A stretch of DNA of 64,000 nucleotides. It comes from Cladorhizidae sp. MBARI D1340-BT2 (lineage: Eukaryota > Porifera > Demospongiae > Poecilosclerida > Cladorhizidae). How positions within the stretch are numbered: the stretch's first letter is position 1; each line of letters begins with the position of its first letter. This document shows, piece after piece, positions 37,990 to 50,700 of this stretch. The stretch covers positions 32,159,222 to 32,223,221 of the forward strand of contig JAQNBH010000003.1 in NCBI GenBank assembly GCA_028752905.1, in the 5' to 3' direction. The position numbers were made by a program, and so were the translations under genes. The notes under the pieces are model-generated. The model did not search any database, was not told where the DNA came from, and worked only from the letters and a program-made list of their open reading frames with translations.

Positions 37990-38464
37990 GTGGCTGGCCA
38001 CCAAGGAGACTGCTGGTCGGAGGACATAGTCCAACCTGCCAGACAGACCCTCGGTGGGGCTGGAACACCCTGAGCAGATTGGTCTGATTTGCATGGGGTT
38101 TTTGTGGGCTTTCTTTAGGAAGTACATCCTTTGGGTTCTCACTTTACCCTCCCCCATGGTCAGGCCCCTCATGGCATCCCGGGTTATCCAGCCACATTGG
38201 TTCATTCTTTTAATGTGATGGTTGATTGATTTAGCTAGTGCAGGTGTGTGGTCAGGCGCTAATTTATCGTAAATGTCCGTGTCTGAGAGGTGTTCGAGTC
38301 CGTTTTTTATGTAGTCATGTTTTCAATTACTATGCACGAACCATTATCTGCCTTGCGTATCACAATGTCCTTGTTCCCCGCAAGGCATTTAATGGCCTGT
38401 AGTTCGTCTCTAGTTAGGTTGGGGTGCATTTGTAGTGTCATGGGTGTGGTAGTTAGTTTGTGTG
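37990..38464 (-). pseudogene. Penelope-like element reverse transcriptase, N-terminal part
   Basis: Minus-strand continuation of the element at 36099-37237. Landmarks are KDIVIRKADNGSCIVIEN near 38330-38390, and, in another frame, RMYFLKKAHKNPMQIRPICS followed by SPTEGLSGRLDYVLRP near 38000-38140, the fingers region of Penelope-like reverse transcriptases. A single-base deletion near 38323 shifts the frame between these blocks, so the copy could not make a full protein even without the palindromic insertion. Homology is cut at 38464/38465 by the terminal repeat of the neighbouring Mutator-like element. Confidence 0.8.
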
Positions 38465-39184
38465 AGCAATCTGGAGTTATTTTGGCTGAGGTTGCAGGGA
38501 TTCAGGTTTTTGAGATCCCTCCACTTTAGGTCTAGTAACTTGCCTATAGTTATTATACCTAGAAACATATTTTAGTATCAAAAGAGAGCACACAGAGAGA
38601 CCTATCTTTTGAGCTATATATCAAGTCCATACCATGAAGTTTGCAGAATCTACAGAGCTCTAAAGTTGTAACCACAAGAAAAATTAAAACAAATTAATTA
38701 AAAAAATGCCATTGTCTCCCCAATCATCCCCGTTGTGGAAACTTCGACCGTCTATATCTTAGCAACCGCTCGCCCTACAGAGATTATGAAATATGCTAAA
38801 AATAGCCCTACAACAGAGATTATGCAATATGCTAAAAATAGCCTTACTGCGATGTCATGAATGATTCCATGGTAACTGCGCAGCCGCCAAGTAAAATTTG
38901 AGTCTTTGCGCAGGTCGTTTAGCTGAGTAATTAGTGTCCAAGATGCCGACTCGAGTTTGCCTCTACTCACCGTCTGAAGAGGAGGAAGGTCTTCATGAAG
39001 ATAGCCCCAGAAGTTGCTATAGCTTCTAAGATACTCCCTTCACCTTCGACTACCGTAACTACTTCAGGAAAGAAACTAGCGCTCGCTGCTTCACAATCTT
39101 CCACCATCGCTCGATCTTCTTCAGCTACTGCGTGGACTTCTTCCTTCTTCTCTCCTTCCTCTGACCAGCATGACTACCAGGAGG

Positions 39185-39645
39185 ACTACCACCTGGTAAA
39201 GATGAGCTCTCTCCAGAGAGCTGTGGCATTTTTTTCATGCTATGGCTCTCCTCTGACAGTGACAGAGGCCAGACAGTGCAGGAGGGGGTTAGTGTCCAGG
39301 GTTGCCATCTGTTGCATGGTGTGTGACTGACCCCTATCCTGCAGAGGACCATACTGTCAACACAAAGTCTATCCTAGCCATGAGGAGCATTGGTAAGGGA
39401 AGGGCAAGCCTGGATACCTTTACTGCCATGATGGGCATGCTTCCCCCTGTGTCCAAGCCTTCCTACTCTTCTCATAATGAGAAGATCGCTGCTGCCACGT
39501 CTCTTGAGCGTGAGGCACAGTTCTCTGCTGTTGCAGCACTCCTCCGGAAGGAGGAAGGATGCCGCTCCGGATGAAATTGTGGATATTCGTGTGACTTGTG
39601 ATGGCACTTGGTCTTGGCTTCTGTGTATGTTGTCTATGGCTTAGG
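39185..39645 (+). pseudogene. Mutator-like transposase domain relic
   Basis: Three stretches in different frames match the Mutator-like transposase domain I know from invertebrate genomes. First, YHLVKMSSLQRAVAFF leading to RRGLVSRVAICCMVCD (about 39185-39330). Second, SILAMRSIGKGRASLDTFTA then MLPPVSKPSYSSHNEKIAAA (about 39368-39560). Third, DEIVDIRVTCDGTW (about 39571-39612), the conserved Asp-Gly-Thr-Trp box. A stop separates the first two and a frameshift the last two. The sequence after DGTW does not continue the family, so the protein is broken and truncated. An upstream acidic open stretch (MPTRVCLYSPSEEEEG at about 38943) may be the original N-terminus. Confidence 0.65.
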
Positions 39646-40541
39646 TCACCTTTTCTTTTATACTCTTGCTATAGGTCATGGCGGGATGACATGTATGTCT
39701 AAGAAGGTGGAGCTACACCATTTTTAGTGTAACTTACTCAGAAGAGTATCAGGGAAGAGATTTGAGCAGAAAAACCATACTTTTGTGGCAAAGAGAGTGT
39801 TCTGATATAACCCCAATGTCGACTGATTTTCTGAAAAGTGTATCTTTGGTGTACTTCTTGTTCTTGTGCAAAATATATCTCAGTAAAATATTTTTGTATA
39901 CCAACTTTTTAAATGCCATTTTAAAGCTCTTTCTGTGCTCTATACAATGAGTGGATTATATTTTTGGAGAGAGGTACCAGTCAAAAGTTATACATCAATG
40001 TTTAACATCGATTTTGTAATTTTTCAGTACGATGAGGTACCTATTTGACCACTTCTAAGTAGTATTGTGGCAAACTCTTCTGCTCATTGTATACCTCTGT
40101 GGTAATGCTGTGAATGAGAAGTTGTTGATGACACAATTTTTTTCTTCTTCATTGGACAAGGATCACCACTCAGGTTTCAAGGGCATGTACTTGTGACCAC
40201 TGTACAAACATAACCATTTATTGTTAGTCTTTATAAAATGCATCATTGTAAAGCTCTTTAAACGTGCTATCTTCTGGTCCAAAAATTATCTGCAAACGAC
40301 AATAAACCAAAAATGTTATGAAGCATACAAATTTCGTTTTGAAAGTTCACCAAAATGGTTTACTTCTCCCTTAACTCTTTACGAAGGATCCATTGCAGCA
40401 ATAACTTCTCTATAACACTGTAAGTTCATGATAGTGCCTTTATTATATAGCACTTATATAGCACTTACTATAACATTTTTTTATAGAAAACTTGGAAACA
40501 ATTGTGACTTATACATAATTATTAAAAATAGGATAACTATT

Positions 40542-40667
40542 ATGGCAAAAAGACAATGTTTCTCTTTGGAGGAGGTCCTCAAGGCATTGGATGCAGATGG
40601 GGACTTTGATGAGCCATTTGCAGATGGAAGTGATGAAGAATTTGAAGGCCTGCAGGACAAATGTTGA
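40542..40667 (+). pseudogene. Possible piggyBac-type transposase N-terminus
   Basis: From the ATG at 40542 the frame encodes 41 residues, MAKRQCFSLEEVLKALDADG, followed by an acidic run with DEPFADGSDEEFE, and then a stop. A basic start, an 'SLEEVLxxL' helix and an acidic patch resemble the N-termini of piggyBac-derived transposases. Nothing downstream matches the DDD core. The stretch lies inside the Mutator-like element just before its right terminal repeat, so it may be captured sequence. Alternative: a tiny unrelated ORF. Confidence 0.35.
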
Positions 40668-41024
40668 ATAATATAATATAAAATATATATAATATATTTA
40701 GACAGGAAGATGCTCATTCCTCTGCAATACCTGATGCATTACACCTTTCCCCAACCCATCTCAAGTACATTTGAAGGGGGGTCGCTTGAATTTTTTAAAT
40801 AACTTTTTTAACTTGTGGTTACAAATTTAGAGCTCCGTAGATTCTGCAAACTTCATGGTATGGACTTGATATATAGCTCAAAAGATAGGTCTCTTTGTGA
40901 GCTCTCTTTTGATACTAAAATATGTTTCATAGGTATAACTATAGGCAAGTTACTAGACCCTAAAATGGAGGGACCTCAAAAACCTGAATCCCTGCAACCT
41001 CTGCCAAAATAACTCCAGATTGCT

Positions 41025-41190
41025 AAGTGCCCCCAAAAATTAAATTGGTACGAGTGGGCCTAGAGCATGCAATGACCTTTTTCATTAGGCGTTAAAATTT
41101 TAGTACGTGGTCAAGCGCGTGGGTGGAAAATTGATTGCGTTGATTTTATCTTTTGAGCTATATATATATATATCAAGTCCTATAATAACA
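41025..41190. other. Spacer with fragment of a Mutator-like terminal repeat
   Basis: Holds a partial copy (about 41146-41180) of the internal part of the 214-bp terminal repeat, with an expanded TA tract. Confidence 0.5.
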
Positions 41191-41196
41191 ATAATA

Positions 41197-41301
<105 letters not shown>

Positions 41302-41471
41302 ATATTAGTAGTAGTAGTAGTAATAATAATAATAACAATAACAACAACAATAATAATGAGCATACAAATATGAATTCTCAATGAACTCTCAGCTGGCATA
41401 ACTTATAATCACCTCAAAAATTAACTTCAAATTGTTAATTGTATTCATACAATTTGAAGTTGATTATTGAG

Positions 41472-41472
41472 A

Positions 41473-41546
<74 letters not shown>

Positions 41547-41855
41547 TGTAATAATTGTAATAATAATAATAATATAATAATAATATAAACAATAATATAA
41601 AATATAATAATAAAACAATAACAATAACAATATTATTATTAATAATAATATAATAATAATAATACCAACAATAACAATAATATAACAATACAAATAGTAT
41701 AACAATAACAATAACAATAATAACAACAACAACAATAATAATATAATAACAATAATATAATAACAATAACAATAATAATAATAATATAATAACAATAATA
41801 ATAAAATAATAATAATAACAATAACAATAAAAATAACAATAACAACAACAATAAT

Positions 41856-41920
<65 letters not shown>

Positions 41921-42022
41921 TATAATACCAACAATATAATACAAACAACAAAATATATAAATTTTTAAATAAAAATATTAAAAGAATAATGATAATTAAT
42001 TATAATGATAATATTAATAATG

Positions 42023-42102
<80 letters not shown>

Positions 42103-42280
42103 AGATGATGATGATAATAATACGAGTAACAATAATAAAATAATACTAATAATAATAGTAAAAATACTACTACTAAAAATAGTATTAATAATACTAATAA
42201 TAATAGTAATATTAATAAAATAATAATAGTAGTAATAATAATAGTAGTAGTAATAATAACAACAACAACAATAATAAGTC
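41472..42280. repeat. Compound AAT/AAC/GAT microsatellite region
   Basis: AAT tracts interspersed with AATAAC words and a GAT run (about 42058-42105). The long Ile/Leu/Tyr/Met-only frames are artefacts of the repeat. Confidence 0.95.
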
Positions 42281-42289
42281 AGACCATCT

Positions 42290-42905
42290 GGCACTATTTT
42301 GTAGTGACAGCCACAGCAACATCCCTCCTGTAGAATGCCCAGGATTACATGGTGAGAGCCTATCTATTGGCATGTGCTCAGTTGTAAGAAAAGTGAAGGG
42401 TTGTCATTATCAATACGGGACCATCAATGACCTTATATACAGAGCTCTGCCCACAGCACATATCTTCAAGGCTAGAACCATTAGGTCTGAACCGCACGGA
42501 TGGCAGGTGACCGGATGGGGCAACAAGGATCCCCTGGAAGAATGGCAAGCCACTAGTATGGGACGCGACTTGCCCGGACACCTTTGCACAGTCCTAATGC
42601 TATGCCACCAATAGTGCTGGAGCAGTGGCTGGCCTAGCTGAGGAGAGGAAGTCAGCCAAGTACACCACCTTAGGGCCTGGCTATGCCTTCACACTTGTGG
42701 CTATTGAAGCTTTGGGGCCATTGGGATGAGGACACTGGCCTTTTTTAAGGCCCTGGGCTACCACCAACAGAGTGAGGCAATGTACTAGAGAAGTGGAGGC
42801 AAGAACATACCTCCTTCAGCATCTCCCTGGATCTGTACAGAGATGGAATGCAGCATCAGTGGTGGGCTCAGTGCGGGGCCGGTCAGGAGTTGGACTTGTT
42901 CCATA
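42290..42905 (+). pseudogene. LINE polyprotein 3' fragment (post-RT region)
   Basis: Frames on the + strand contain VKGCHYQYGTINDLIYRALP and TAHIFKA (about 42390-42475), AGAVAGLAEERKSAKYTTLG then AFTLVAIEALGPLG (about 42615-42730), and YLLQHLPGSVQRWNAASVVG (about 42805-42870). The order matches the tail of LINE polyproteins seen across invertebrates (HxxINDxxxRAL, then KxxKYxxL...FxPVAxETxGxxG, then the final LLQRxSxAVQRGNAASxxGT). Several frame changes and stops show a dead 5'-truncated copy. The minus-strand fragment at 5961-6390 belongs to the same general type. Confidence 0.7.
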
Positions 42906-43126
42906 ACTAGTTAACTGATGCAGTTCTTGTCTTGTTTTTTTTAATAATTAATTTAAAATATAACAATCAATCAATAAATAATATATGATAATAATAATAA
43001 TATAAAGTTTTAAAAATAATAAAATGTAAAACAATGATAATAATAATCAATAAAAGAATGTATAAATATATATAAATAAATTTAAAAAAAGTATTATTAT
43101 ATATAATTATATTAATTTTATTCTGT
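42906..43126. other. AT-rich tail after the LINE fragment
   Basis: Very AT-rich (AATAAT, TATATAAATA), possibly the degraded 3' tail of the LINE copy. No gene. Confidence 0.4.
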
Positions 43127-43620
43127 TCTACAACTGTTGTTAGCTAGCTATAGCTTTCACTATATTATGTGAATTAACTTATAATTATTAGATGATCTAC
43201 AACTGTTGTTAGCTAGCTATAGCTTTCACTGTATGTGAATTAACTTATAATTATTAGATGATCTACAACTGTTGTTAGCTAGCTATAGCTTTCACTATAT
43301 TATGTGAATTAACTTATAATTATTAGATGATCTGGAAACTAGCTGTAGCTTTCACTGCATGAAATTAAACTAATTAACTAGTATATATACCTCTAGTCAT
43401 CTAGAAACATTTAGCTATGGATGTATCTAGTGGAATATTCTCTCTAAAATGATATATGTTATTTGTAGATATACTAATCTCTGCTGCTACAGATCTGTAG
43501 GAAAAGACTAAGCAAACCTATAACCTTTAGCTTGTCTATATATACACCACACATATCTAAGTAACCTTTAGCTTGTCTATATAATACACACCACATATCT
43601 AAGTAACAGTTGCTATAATC
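43127..43620. repeat. Local duplication A with 65-69 bp tandem repeats
   Basis: Three tandem units (CTACAACTGTTGTTAGCTAG ... ATTATTAGATGAT) at 43127-43330 are followed by a block with ACATTTAGCTATGGATGTAT and repeated AACCTTTAGCTTGTCTATAT. The same order of sequences recurs diverged at about 44600-44975. Confidence 0.8.
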
Positions 43621-43636
43621 CGTAATATTTATATTA

Positions 43637-43640
43637 CCCC

Positions 43641-43686
<46 letters not shown>
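43637..43686. repeat. Poly-C, CA and GA simple repeats
   Basis: About 20 C, then (CA)n, then (GA)n in direct succession. Confidence 0.95.
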
Positions 43687-43687
<1 letters not shown>

Positions 43688-43700
43688 TGCAGATGTAACT

Positions 43701-44148
43701 GGAGGTGGTCGAGGGGGCCCAAAACTGCTGCAGCATCCCCCCTATGTATTGACAGACTAATTAATTATAATATAAGCAGGGGCACGGAGGTGGACCGAGG
43801 GGGCCCAAAACTGCTGCAGCATCCCCCCTATGTATTGACAGACTAATTAATTATAATATAAGCAGGGGCACGGAGGTGGACGAGGGGGCCCAAAACTGCT
43901 GCAGCATCCCCCCTATGTATTGACAGACTAATTAATTATAATATAAGCAGGGGCACGGAGGTGGACCGAGGGGGCCCAAAACTGCTGCAGCATCCCCCCT
44001 ATGTATTGACAGACTAATTAATTATAATATAAGCAGGGGCATGGAGGTGGACGAGGGGGCCCAAAACTGCTGCAGCATCCCCCCTATGTATTGACAGACT
44101 AATTAATTATAATATAAGCAGGGGCATGGAGGTGGACTGAGGGGGCAG
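43701..44148. repeat. 85-bp tandem repeat, about 5 copies
   Basis: Unit begins GGAGGTGGACGAGGGGGCCC and ends ATAATATAAGCAGGGGCAC. Units alternate between GGACGAGG and GGACCGAGG, differing by one base. Confidence 0.95.
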
Positions 44149-44372
44149 CAAGGAGCTGTGTACTGGTAGCTAGAGGAGTTTCAAGGAGCTGTGTATTGGT
44201 AGCTAAAGGAGTTTCAAGGAGCTGTGTACTGGTAGCTAGAGGAGTTTCAAGGAGCTGTGTATTGGTAGCTAGAGGAGTTTCAAGGAGCTGTGTACTGGTA
44301 GCTAAAGGAGTTTCAAGGAGCTGTGTACTGGTAGCTAGAGGAGTTTCAAGGAGCTGTGTACTGGTAGCTAGC
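44149..44372. repeat. 33-bp tandem repeat, about 7 copies
   Basis: Unit CAAGGAGCTGTGTACTGGTA then GCTAGAGGAGTTT. It directly follows the 85-bp array. Stop-free on both strands because 33 is a multiple of three. Confidence 0.95.
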
Positions 44373-45125
44373 ATGGAGGACAACTTTAGTGTTGCAGTGG
44401 TTCTCTCTCATGCAAGAGAATGTCACAGGTCTGGTCATGTTTAGGAGGCCTCCAGCAACTCTGTGTGTTCAATATTTCATGCTGCATAATTAGCTCTCTC
44501 AATGTGCAAGCTGCCGTCAAGGCAGGTCCCTCACATGAGGAGCTGTTTTCAAAATTAAAGCACTGCAACTGCAGGCCTAAACACCATGTGCATGAATTAT
44601 AATTATTGGATGATCTACAACCATTGAAAGCAACTATAGCTTTCACTGTATGTGAATTAACTTATAATTATTAGATGATCTTACAACTGTTGGAAGCAGC
44701 TATAGCTTTCACTGTATAAACTGATAACTACTATCCCTCTAGTCTTCTGGAAACATTTAGCTATGGATGTATCTAGTGGAATATTCTGTCTACTTGATTA
44801 TGTTATATGTAGAGATACCAATCCTGCCGGTGCTGGAGAACAAGACTAAGAAAACCAACCTTTAGCTTGTCTTATACACACACCACATATCTAAGCAACC
44901 TTTAGCTTGTCCATATACACACACCACATATCTAAGTAACCATTAGCTTGTCCATATACACACACCACATATCTGTGTGTTGTATACATGTATTAATACA
45001 CCACTTACACACAACTGTTAAGTGTTTGAAGTGCCTGCTACATGTGCAGTGCACACTACTATTTATATTTAGTTTGCAGCAGCTGCAAGTCTCTATGGTC
45101 TGACAAGGGAAGCACTCTTCCCCAC
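44373..45125. other. Spacer containing local duplication B
   Basis: The part from about 44600 to 44975 is a diverged direct copy of 43127-43620. The rest has no recognised gene. Confidence 0.6.
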
Positions 45126-45129
45126 AGCA

Positions 45130-47283
45130 GTGGTAGGCTGCATACTATATGTAATACTGTGTATAAGTGGTGGGGAACAGGTGGACTAGCATTGTGTGGT
45201 AGGCTGCATACTATATGTAATACTGTGTATAAGTGGTGAGGAACAGGTGGACTAGCACTGTGTGGTAGGCTGCATACTATATGTAATACTGTGTATAAGT
45301 GGTGGGGAACAGGTGGACTAGCACTGTGTGGTAGGCTGCATACTATATGTAATACTGTGTATAAGTGGTGGGGAACAGGTGGACTAGCACTGTGTGGTAG
45401 GCTGCATACTATATGTAATACTGTGTATAAGTGGTGGGGAACAGGTGGACTAGCACTGTGTGGTAGGCTGCATACTATATGTAATACTGTGTATAAGTGG
45501 TGAGGAACAGGTGGACTAGCACTGTGTGGTAGGCTGCATACTATATGTAATACTGTGTATAAGTGGTGGGGAACAGGTGGACTAGCACTGTGTGGTAGGC
45601 TGCATACTATATATAAGTGGTGGGGAACAGGTGGACTAGCACTGTGTGGTAGGCTGCATACTATATGTAATACTGTGTATAAGTGGTGGGGAACAGGTGG
45701 ACTAGCACTGTGTGGTAGGCTGCATACTATATATAAGTGGTGGGGAACAGGTGGACTAGCACTGTGTGGTAGGCTGCATACTATATGTAATACTGTGTAT
45801 AAGTGGTGAGGAACAGGTGGACTAGCACTGTGTGGTAGGCTGCATACTATATGTAATACTGTGTATAAGTGGTGGGGAACAGGTGGACTAGCACTGTGTG
45901 GTAGGCTGCATACTATATGTAATACTGTGTATAAGTGGTGAGGAACAGGTGGACTAGCACTGTGTGGTAGGCTGCATACTATATGTAATACTGTGTATAA
46001 GTGGTGGGGAACAGGTGGACTAGCACTGTGTGGTAGGCTGCATACTATATGTAATACTGTGTATAAGTGGTGGGGAACAGGTGGACTAGCACTGTGTGGT
46101 AGGCTGCATACTATATGTAATACTGTGTATAAGTGGTGGGGAACAGGTGGACTAGCACTGTGTGGTAGGCTGCATACTATATGTAATACTGTGTATAAGT
46201 GGTGGGGAACAGGTGGACTAGCACTGTGTGGTAGGCTGCATACTATATGTAATACTGTGTATAAGTGGTGGGGAACAGGTGGACTAGCACTGTGTGGTAG
46301 GCTGCATACTATATGTAATACTGTGTATAAGTGGTGAGGAACAGGTGGACTAGCACTGTGTGGTAGGCTGCATACTATATGTAATACTGTGTATAAGTGG
46401 TGGGGAACAGGTGGACTAGCACTGTGTGGTAGGCTGCATACTACATGTATATGTAATACTGTGTATAAGTGGTGGGGAAGGTGGGGAACAGGTGGACTAC
46501 TGTGTATAAGTGGTGGGGAACAGGTGGACTAGCACTGTGTGGTAGGCTGCATACTATATGTAATACTGTGTATAAGTGGTGGGGAACAGGTGGACTAGCA
46601 CTGTGTGGTAGGCTGCATACTATATGTAATACTGTGTATAAGTGGTGAGGAACAGGTGGACTAGCACTGTGTGGTAGGCTGCATACTATATGTAATACTG
46701 TGTATAAGTGGTGGGGAACAGGTGGACTAGCACTGTGTGGTAGGCTGCATACTATATGTAATACTGTGTATAAGTGGTGGGGAACAGGTGGACTAGCACT
46801 GTGTGGTAGGCTGCATACTATATGTAATACTGTGTATAAGTGGTGGGGAACAGGTGGACTAGCACTGTGTGGTAGGCTGCATACTATATGTAATACTGTG
46901 TATAAGTGGTGAGGAACAGGTGGACTAGCACTGTGTGGTAGGCTGCATACTATATGTAATACTGTGTATAAGTGGTGGGGAACAGGTGGACTAGCACTGT
47001 GTGGTAGGCTGCATACTATATGTAATACTGTGTATAAGTGGTGGGGAACAGGTGGACTAGCACTGTGTGGTAGGCTGCATACTATATGTAATACTGTGTA
47101 TAAGTGGTGGGGAACAGGTGGACTAGCACTGTGTGGTAGGCTGCATACTATATGTAATACTGTGTATAAGTGGTGGGGAACAGGTGGACTAGCACTGTGT
47201 GGTAGGCTGAATACTATATGTAATACTGTGTATAAGTGGTGAGGAACAGGTGGACTAGCACTGTGTGGTAGGCTGCATACTAG
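45130..47283. repeat. 66-bp minisatellite, about 33 copies
   Basis: Unit GGTAGGCTGCATACTATATG, TAATACTGTGTATAAGTGGT, GGGGAACAGGTGGACTAGCA, CTGTGT. Two units near 45608 and 45728 lack an 18-bp segment (TGTAATACTGTGTATAAG shortened), and there is a rearranged unit near 46441-46505. A GGGGAAC/GAGGAAC variant recurs at regular unit intervals. Since 66 is a multiple of three, 22-residue periodic open frames appear on both strands. Confidence 0.97.
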
Positions 47284-47735
47284 GGATTGATGGTGGCACA
47301 GCAAGTCTTGGTGGAGATGAAGTTAGAAGCAGGTCCACATTAGAGCATCAGCAGGATCATACTTAGCCATGCCCCCTCCCCGCCCCCTCTCCCCACAAGG
47401 GTTATTGCATAATACATGTACACATGATCTTCATGTCAGTACTTGTGTAGGTTAGCTAATTCTGACCTCAACAATTATGCGGGAATTAATGTCATGGCAA
47501 CAGCCAATTATGATGAAGTTGAGTAATCTCAAGGCATTATTGATTCTGCAACTCTTCCGCAAGTCAGGCCCCTCCCCTCACCTCACAACTCATCAGTAGC
47601 TGGGCGTGGCTGAGCTAATTCAACCAGGAAATAGCCGGACATAAATTCAGGCTAGAGTGCTGGCTGTTCAGTGCCTCTGTGCAGCAAATTGGAGTTCCAT
47701 TATTTTAGAGTTGTCTATCTGTGCAGCTGTTCAGA
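47284..47735 (+). promoter_or_regulatory. Putative promoter and 5' UTR of the Ig receptor gene
   Basis: Non-repetitive 450-bp window between the 66-bp array and the first coding exon. A TATA-like ATAAAT at 47641 lies 29 bp before an initiator-like TTCAGTG at about 47667-47673. The region up to the ATG at 47736 has no upstream ATG-rich frame of note. Prediction from position and motif only. Confidence 0.3.
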
Positions 47736-47769
47736 ATGTTTGTGCTTCATCTTCTTGCAATATGTTTTG
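47736..47769 (+). CDS. Exon 1: signal peptide start
   Basis: ATG at 47736 opens MFVLHLLAICF, a short hydrophobic leader, and the donor TTTTG|GTGAGT follows after the first base of codon 12. Joined to exon 2 it gives a leader with likely cleavage after FGAEA. The last part of this exon (TTGCAATATGTTTTG) and its donor are the founder sequence of the 46-bp array in intron 1. Confidence 0.7.
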
Positions 47770-50700
47770 GTGAGTTGATATATACTTGCAATATGTTTGG
47801 ATGAGCCTCTCCTAGATATGGACATATATACTTGCAATATGTTTGGGTGAGTCTCTCCTAGATATGGACATATATACTTGCAATATGTTTGGGTGAGTCT
47901 CTCCTAGGTATGGACATATATACTTGCAATATGTTTGGGTGAGCCTCTCCTAGATATGGACATATATACTTGAAATATGTTTGGGTGAGTCTCTCCTAAA
48001 TATGGACATATATACATACAATATGTTTGGGTGAGCCTCTCCTAGATATGGACATATATGCAATATGTTTGGGTGAGTCTCTCCTAGATATGGACATATA
48101 TACTTGCAATATGTTTGGGTGAGTCTCTCCTAGATATGGACATATAAACTTGCAATATGTTTGGGTGAGTCTCTCCTGGATATGTACATATATACTTACA
48201 ATATGTTTGGGTGAATCTCTCCTAGATATGGACATATATACTTGCAATATGTTTGGGTGAGCCTCTCCTAGATATGGACATATATACTTGCAATATGTTT
48301 TGGTGAGCCTCTCCTAGATATGGACATATATACTTGCAATATGTTTAGGTGAGCCTCTCCTAGATATGGACATATATACTTGCAATATGTTTGGGTGAGT
48401 CTCTCCTAGATATGGACATATATACTTGCAATATGTTTGGGTGAGCCTCTCCTAGATATGGACATATATACTTGCAATATGTTTGGGTGAGTCTCTCCTA
48501 GATATGGACATATATACTTGCAATATGTTTGGGTGAGCCTCTCCTAGATTTGGACATATTTGCAATATGTTTGGGTGAGTCTCTCCTAGATATGGACATA
48601 TATACTTGCAATATGTTTGGGTGAGCCTCTCCTAGATATGGATTGCAATATGTTTGGGTGAGCCTCTCCTAGATGTGGACATATATACTTGGGTGAGCCT
48701 CTCCTAGATATGGACATCTATACTTGCAATATGTTTGGGTGAGTCTCTCCTAGATATGGACATATATACTTGTAATATGTTTGGGTGAGCCTCTCCTAGA
48801 TATGGACATATATACTTGCAATATGTTTGGGTGAGCCTCTCCTAGATATGGACATATATACTTGCAATATGTTTGGGTGAGTCTCTCCTAGATATGGACA
48901 TATATACTTGCAATATGTTTGGGTGAGCCTCTCCTAGATATGGACATATATACTTGCAATATGTTTGGGTGAGTCTCTCCTAGATATGGACATATATACT
49001 TGCAATATGTTTGGGTGAGCCTCTCCTAGATTTGGACATATTTGCAATAAGTTTGGGTGAGTCTCTCCTAGATATGGACATATATACTTGCAATATGTTT
49101 GGGTGAGCCTCTCCTAGATATGGATTGCAATATGTTTGGGTGAGCCTCTCCTAGATGTGGACATATATACTTGGGTGAGCCTCTCCTAGATATGGACATC
49201 TATACTTGCAATATGTTTGGGTGAGTCTCTCCTAGATATGGACATATATACTTGTAATATGTTTGGGTGAGCCTCTCCTAGATATGGACATATATACTTG
49301 CAATATGTTTGGGTGAGCCTCTCCTAGATATGGACATATATACTTGCAATATGTTTGGGTGAGTCTCTCCTAGATATGGACATATATACTTGCAATATGT
49401 TTGGGTGAGACTCTCCTAGATATGGACATATATACTTGCAATATGTTTGGGTGAGTCTCTCTAGATATGGACATATATACTTGCAATATGTTTGGTTGTG
49501 AGTCTCTCCTAGATATGGACATATATACTTGCAATATGTTTGGGTGAGACTCTCCTAGATATGGACATATATACTTGCAATATGTTTGGGTGAGTCTCTC
49601 CTAGATATGGACATATATACTTGCAATATGTTTGGGTGAGCCTCTCCTAGATTTGGACATATTTGCAATATGTTTGGGTGAGTCTCTCCTAGATATGGAC
49701 ATATATACTTGCAATATGTTTGGGTGAGCCTCTCCTAGATATGGATTGCAATATGTTTGGGTGAGCCTCTCCTAGATGTGGACATATATACTTGGGTGAG
49801 CCTCTCCTAGATATGGACATCTATACTTGCAATATGTTTGGGTGAGTCTCTCCTAGATATGGACATATATACTTGTAATATGTTTGGGTGAGCCTCTCCT
49901 AGATATGGACATATATACTTGCAATATGTTTGGCTGAGCCTCTCCTAGATATGGACATATATACTTGCAATATGTTTGGGTGAGTCTCTCCTAGATATGG
50001 ACATATATACTTGCAATATGTTTGGGTGAGACTCTCCTAGATATGGACATATATACTTGCAATATGTTTGGGTGAGTCTCTCTAGATATGGACATATATA
50101 CTTGCAATATGTTTGGGTGAGTCTCTCCTAGATATGGACATATATACTTGCAATATGTTTGGGGTGAGACTCTCCTAGATATGGACATATATACTTGCAA
50201 TATGTTTGGGTGAGCCTCTCCTAGATATGGACATATATACTTGCAATATGTTTGGGTGAGTCTCTCTAGATATGGACATATATACTTGCAATATGTTTGG
50301 GTGAGTCTCTCCTAGATATGGACATATATACTTGCAATATGTTTGGGTGAGCCTCTCCTAGATATGGACATATATACTTGCAATATGTTTGGGTGAGTCT
50401 CTCCTAGATATGGACATATATACTTGCAATATGTTTGGGTGAGCCTCTCCTAGATTTGGACATATTTGCAATATGTTTGGGTGAGTCTCTCCTAGATATG
50501 GACATATATACTTGCAATATGTTTGGGTGAGCCTCTCCTAGATATGGATTGCAATATGTTTGGGTGAGCCTCTCCTAGATGTGGACATATATACTTGGGT
50601 GAGCCTCTCCTAGATATGGACATCTATACTTGCAATATGTTTGGGTGAGTCTCTCCTAGATATGGACATATATACTTGTAATATGTTTGGGTGAGCCTCT

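Larger units (their letters stand above)
38465..41024 (+). mobile_element. 2.56-kb DNA transposon with 214-bp terminal inverted repeats (Mutator-like)
   Basis: The left terminal repeat 38465-38678 (starting AGCAATCTGGAGTTATTTTG) matches the reverse complement of 40811-41024 with few differences. Long inverted repeats plus the internal Mutator-like transposase relic suggest a MULE. No convincing 9-bp target duplication is visible (left flank GTTTGTGTG, right flank AAGTGCCCC). Its left end truncates the Penelope-like element, so it inserted into or recombined next to that copy. A further piece of the same terminal repeat (ATCTTTTGAGCTATATATAT ... CAAGTCC) occurs at about 41146-41180. Confidence 0.7.
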
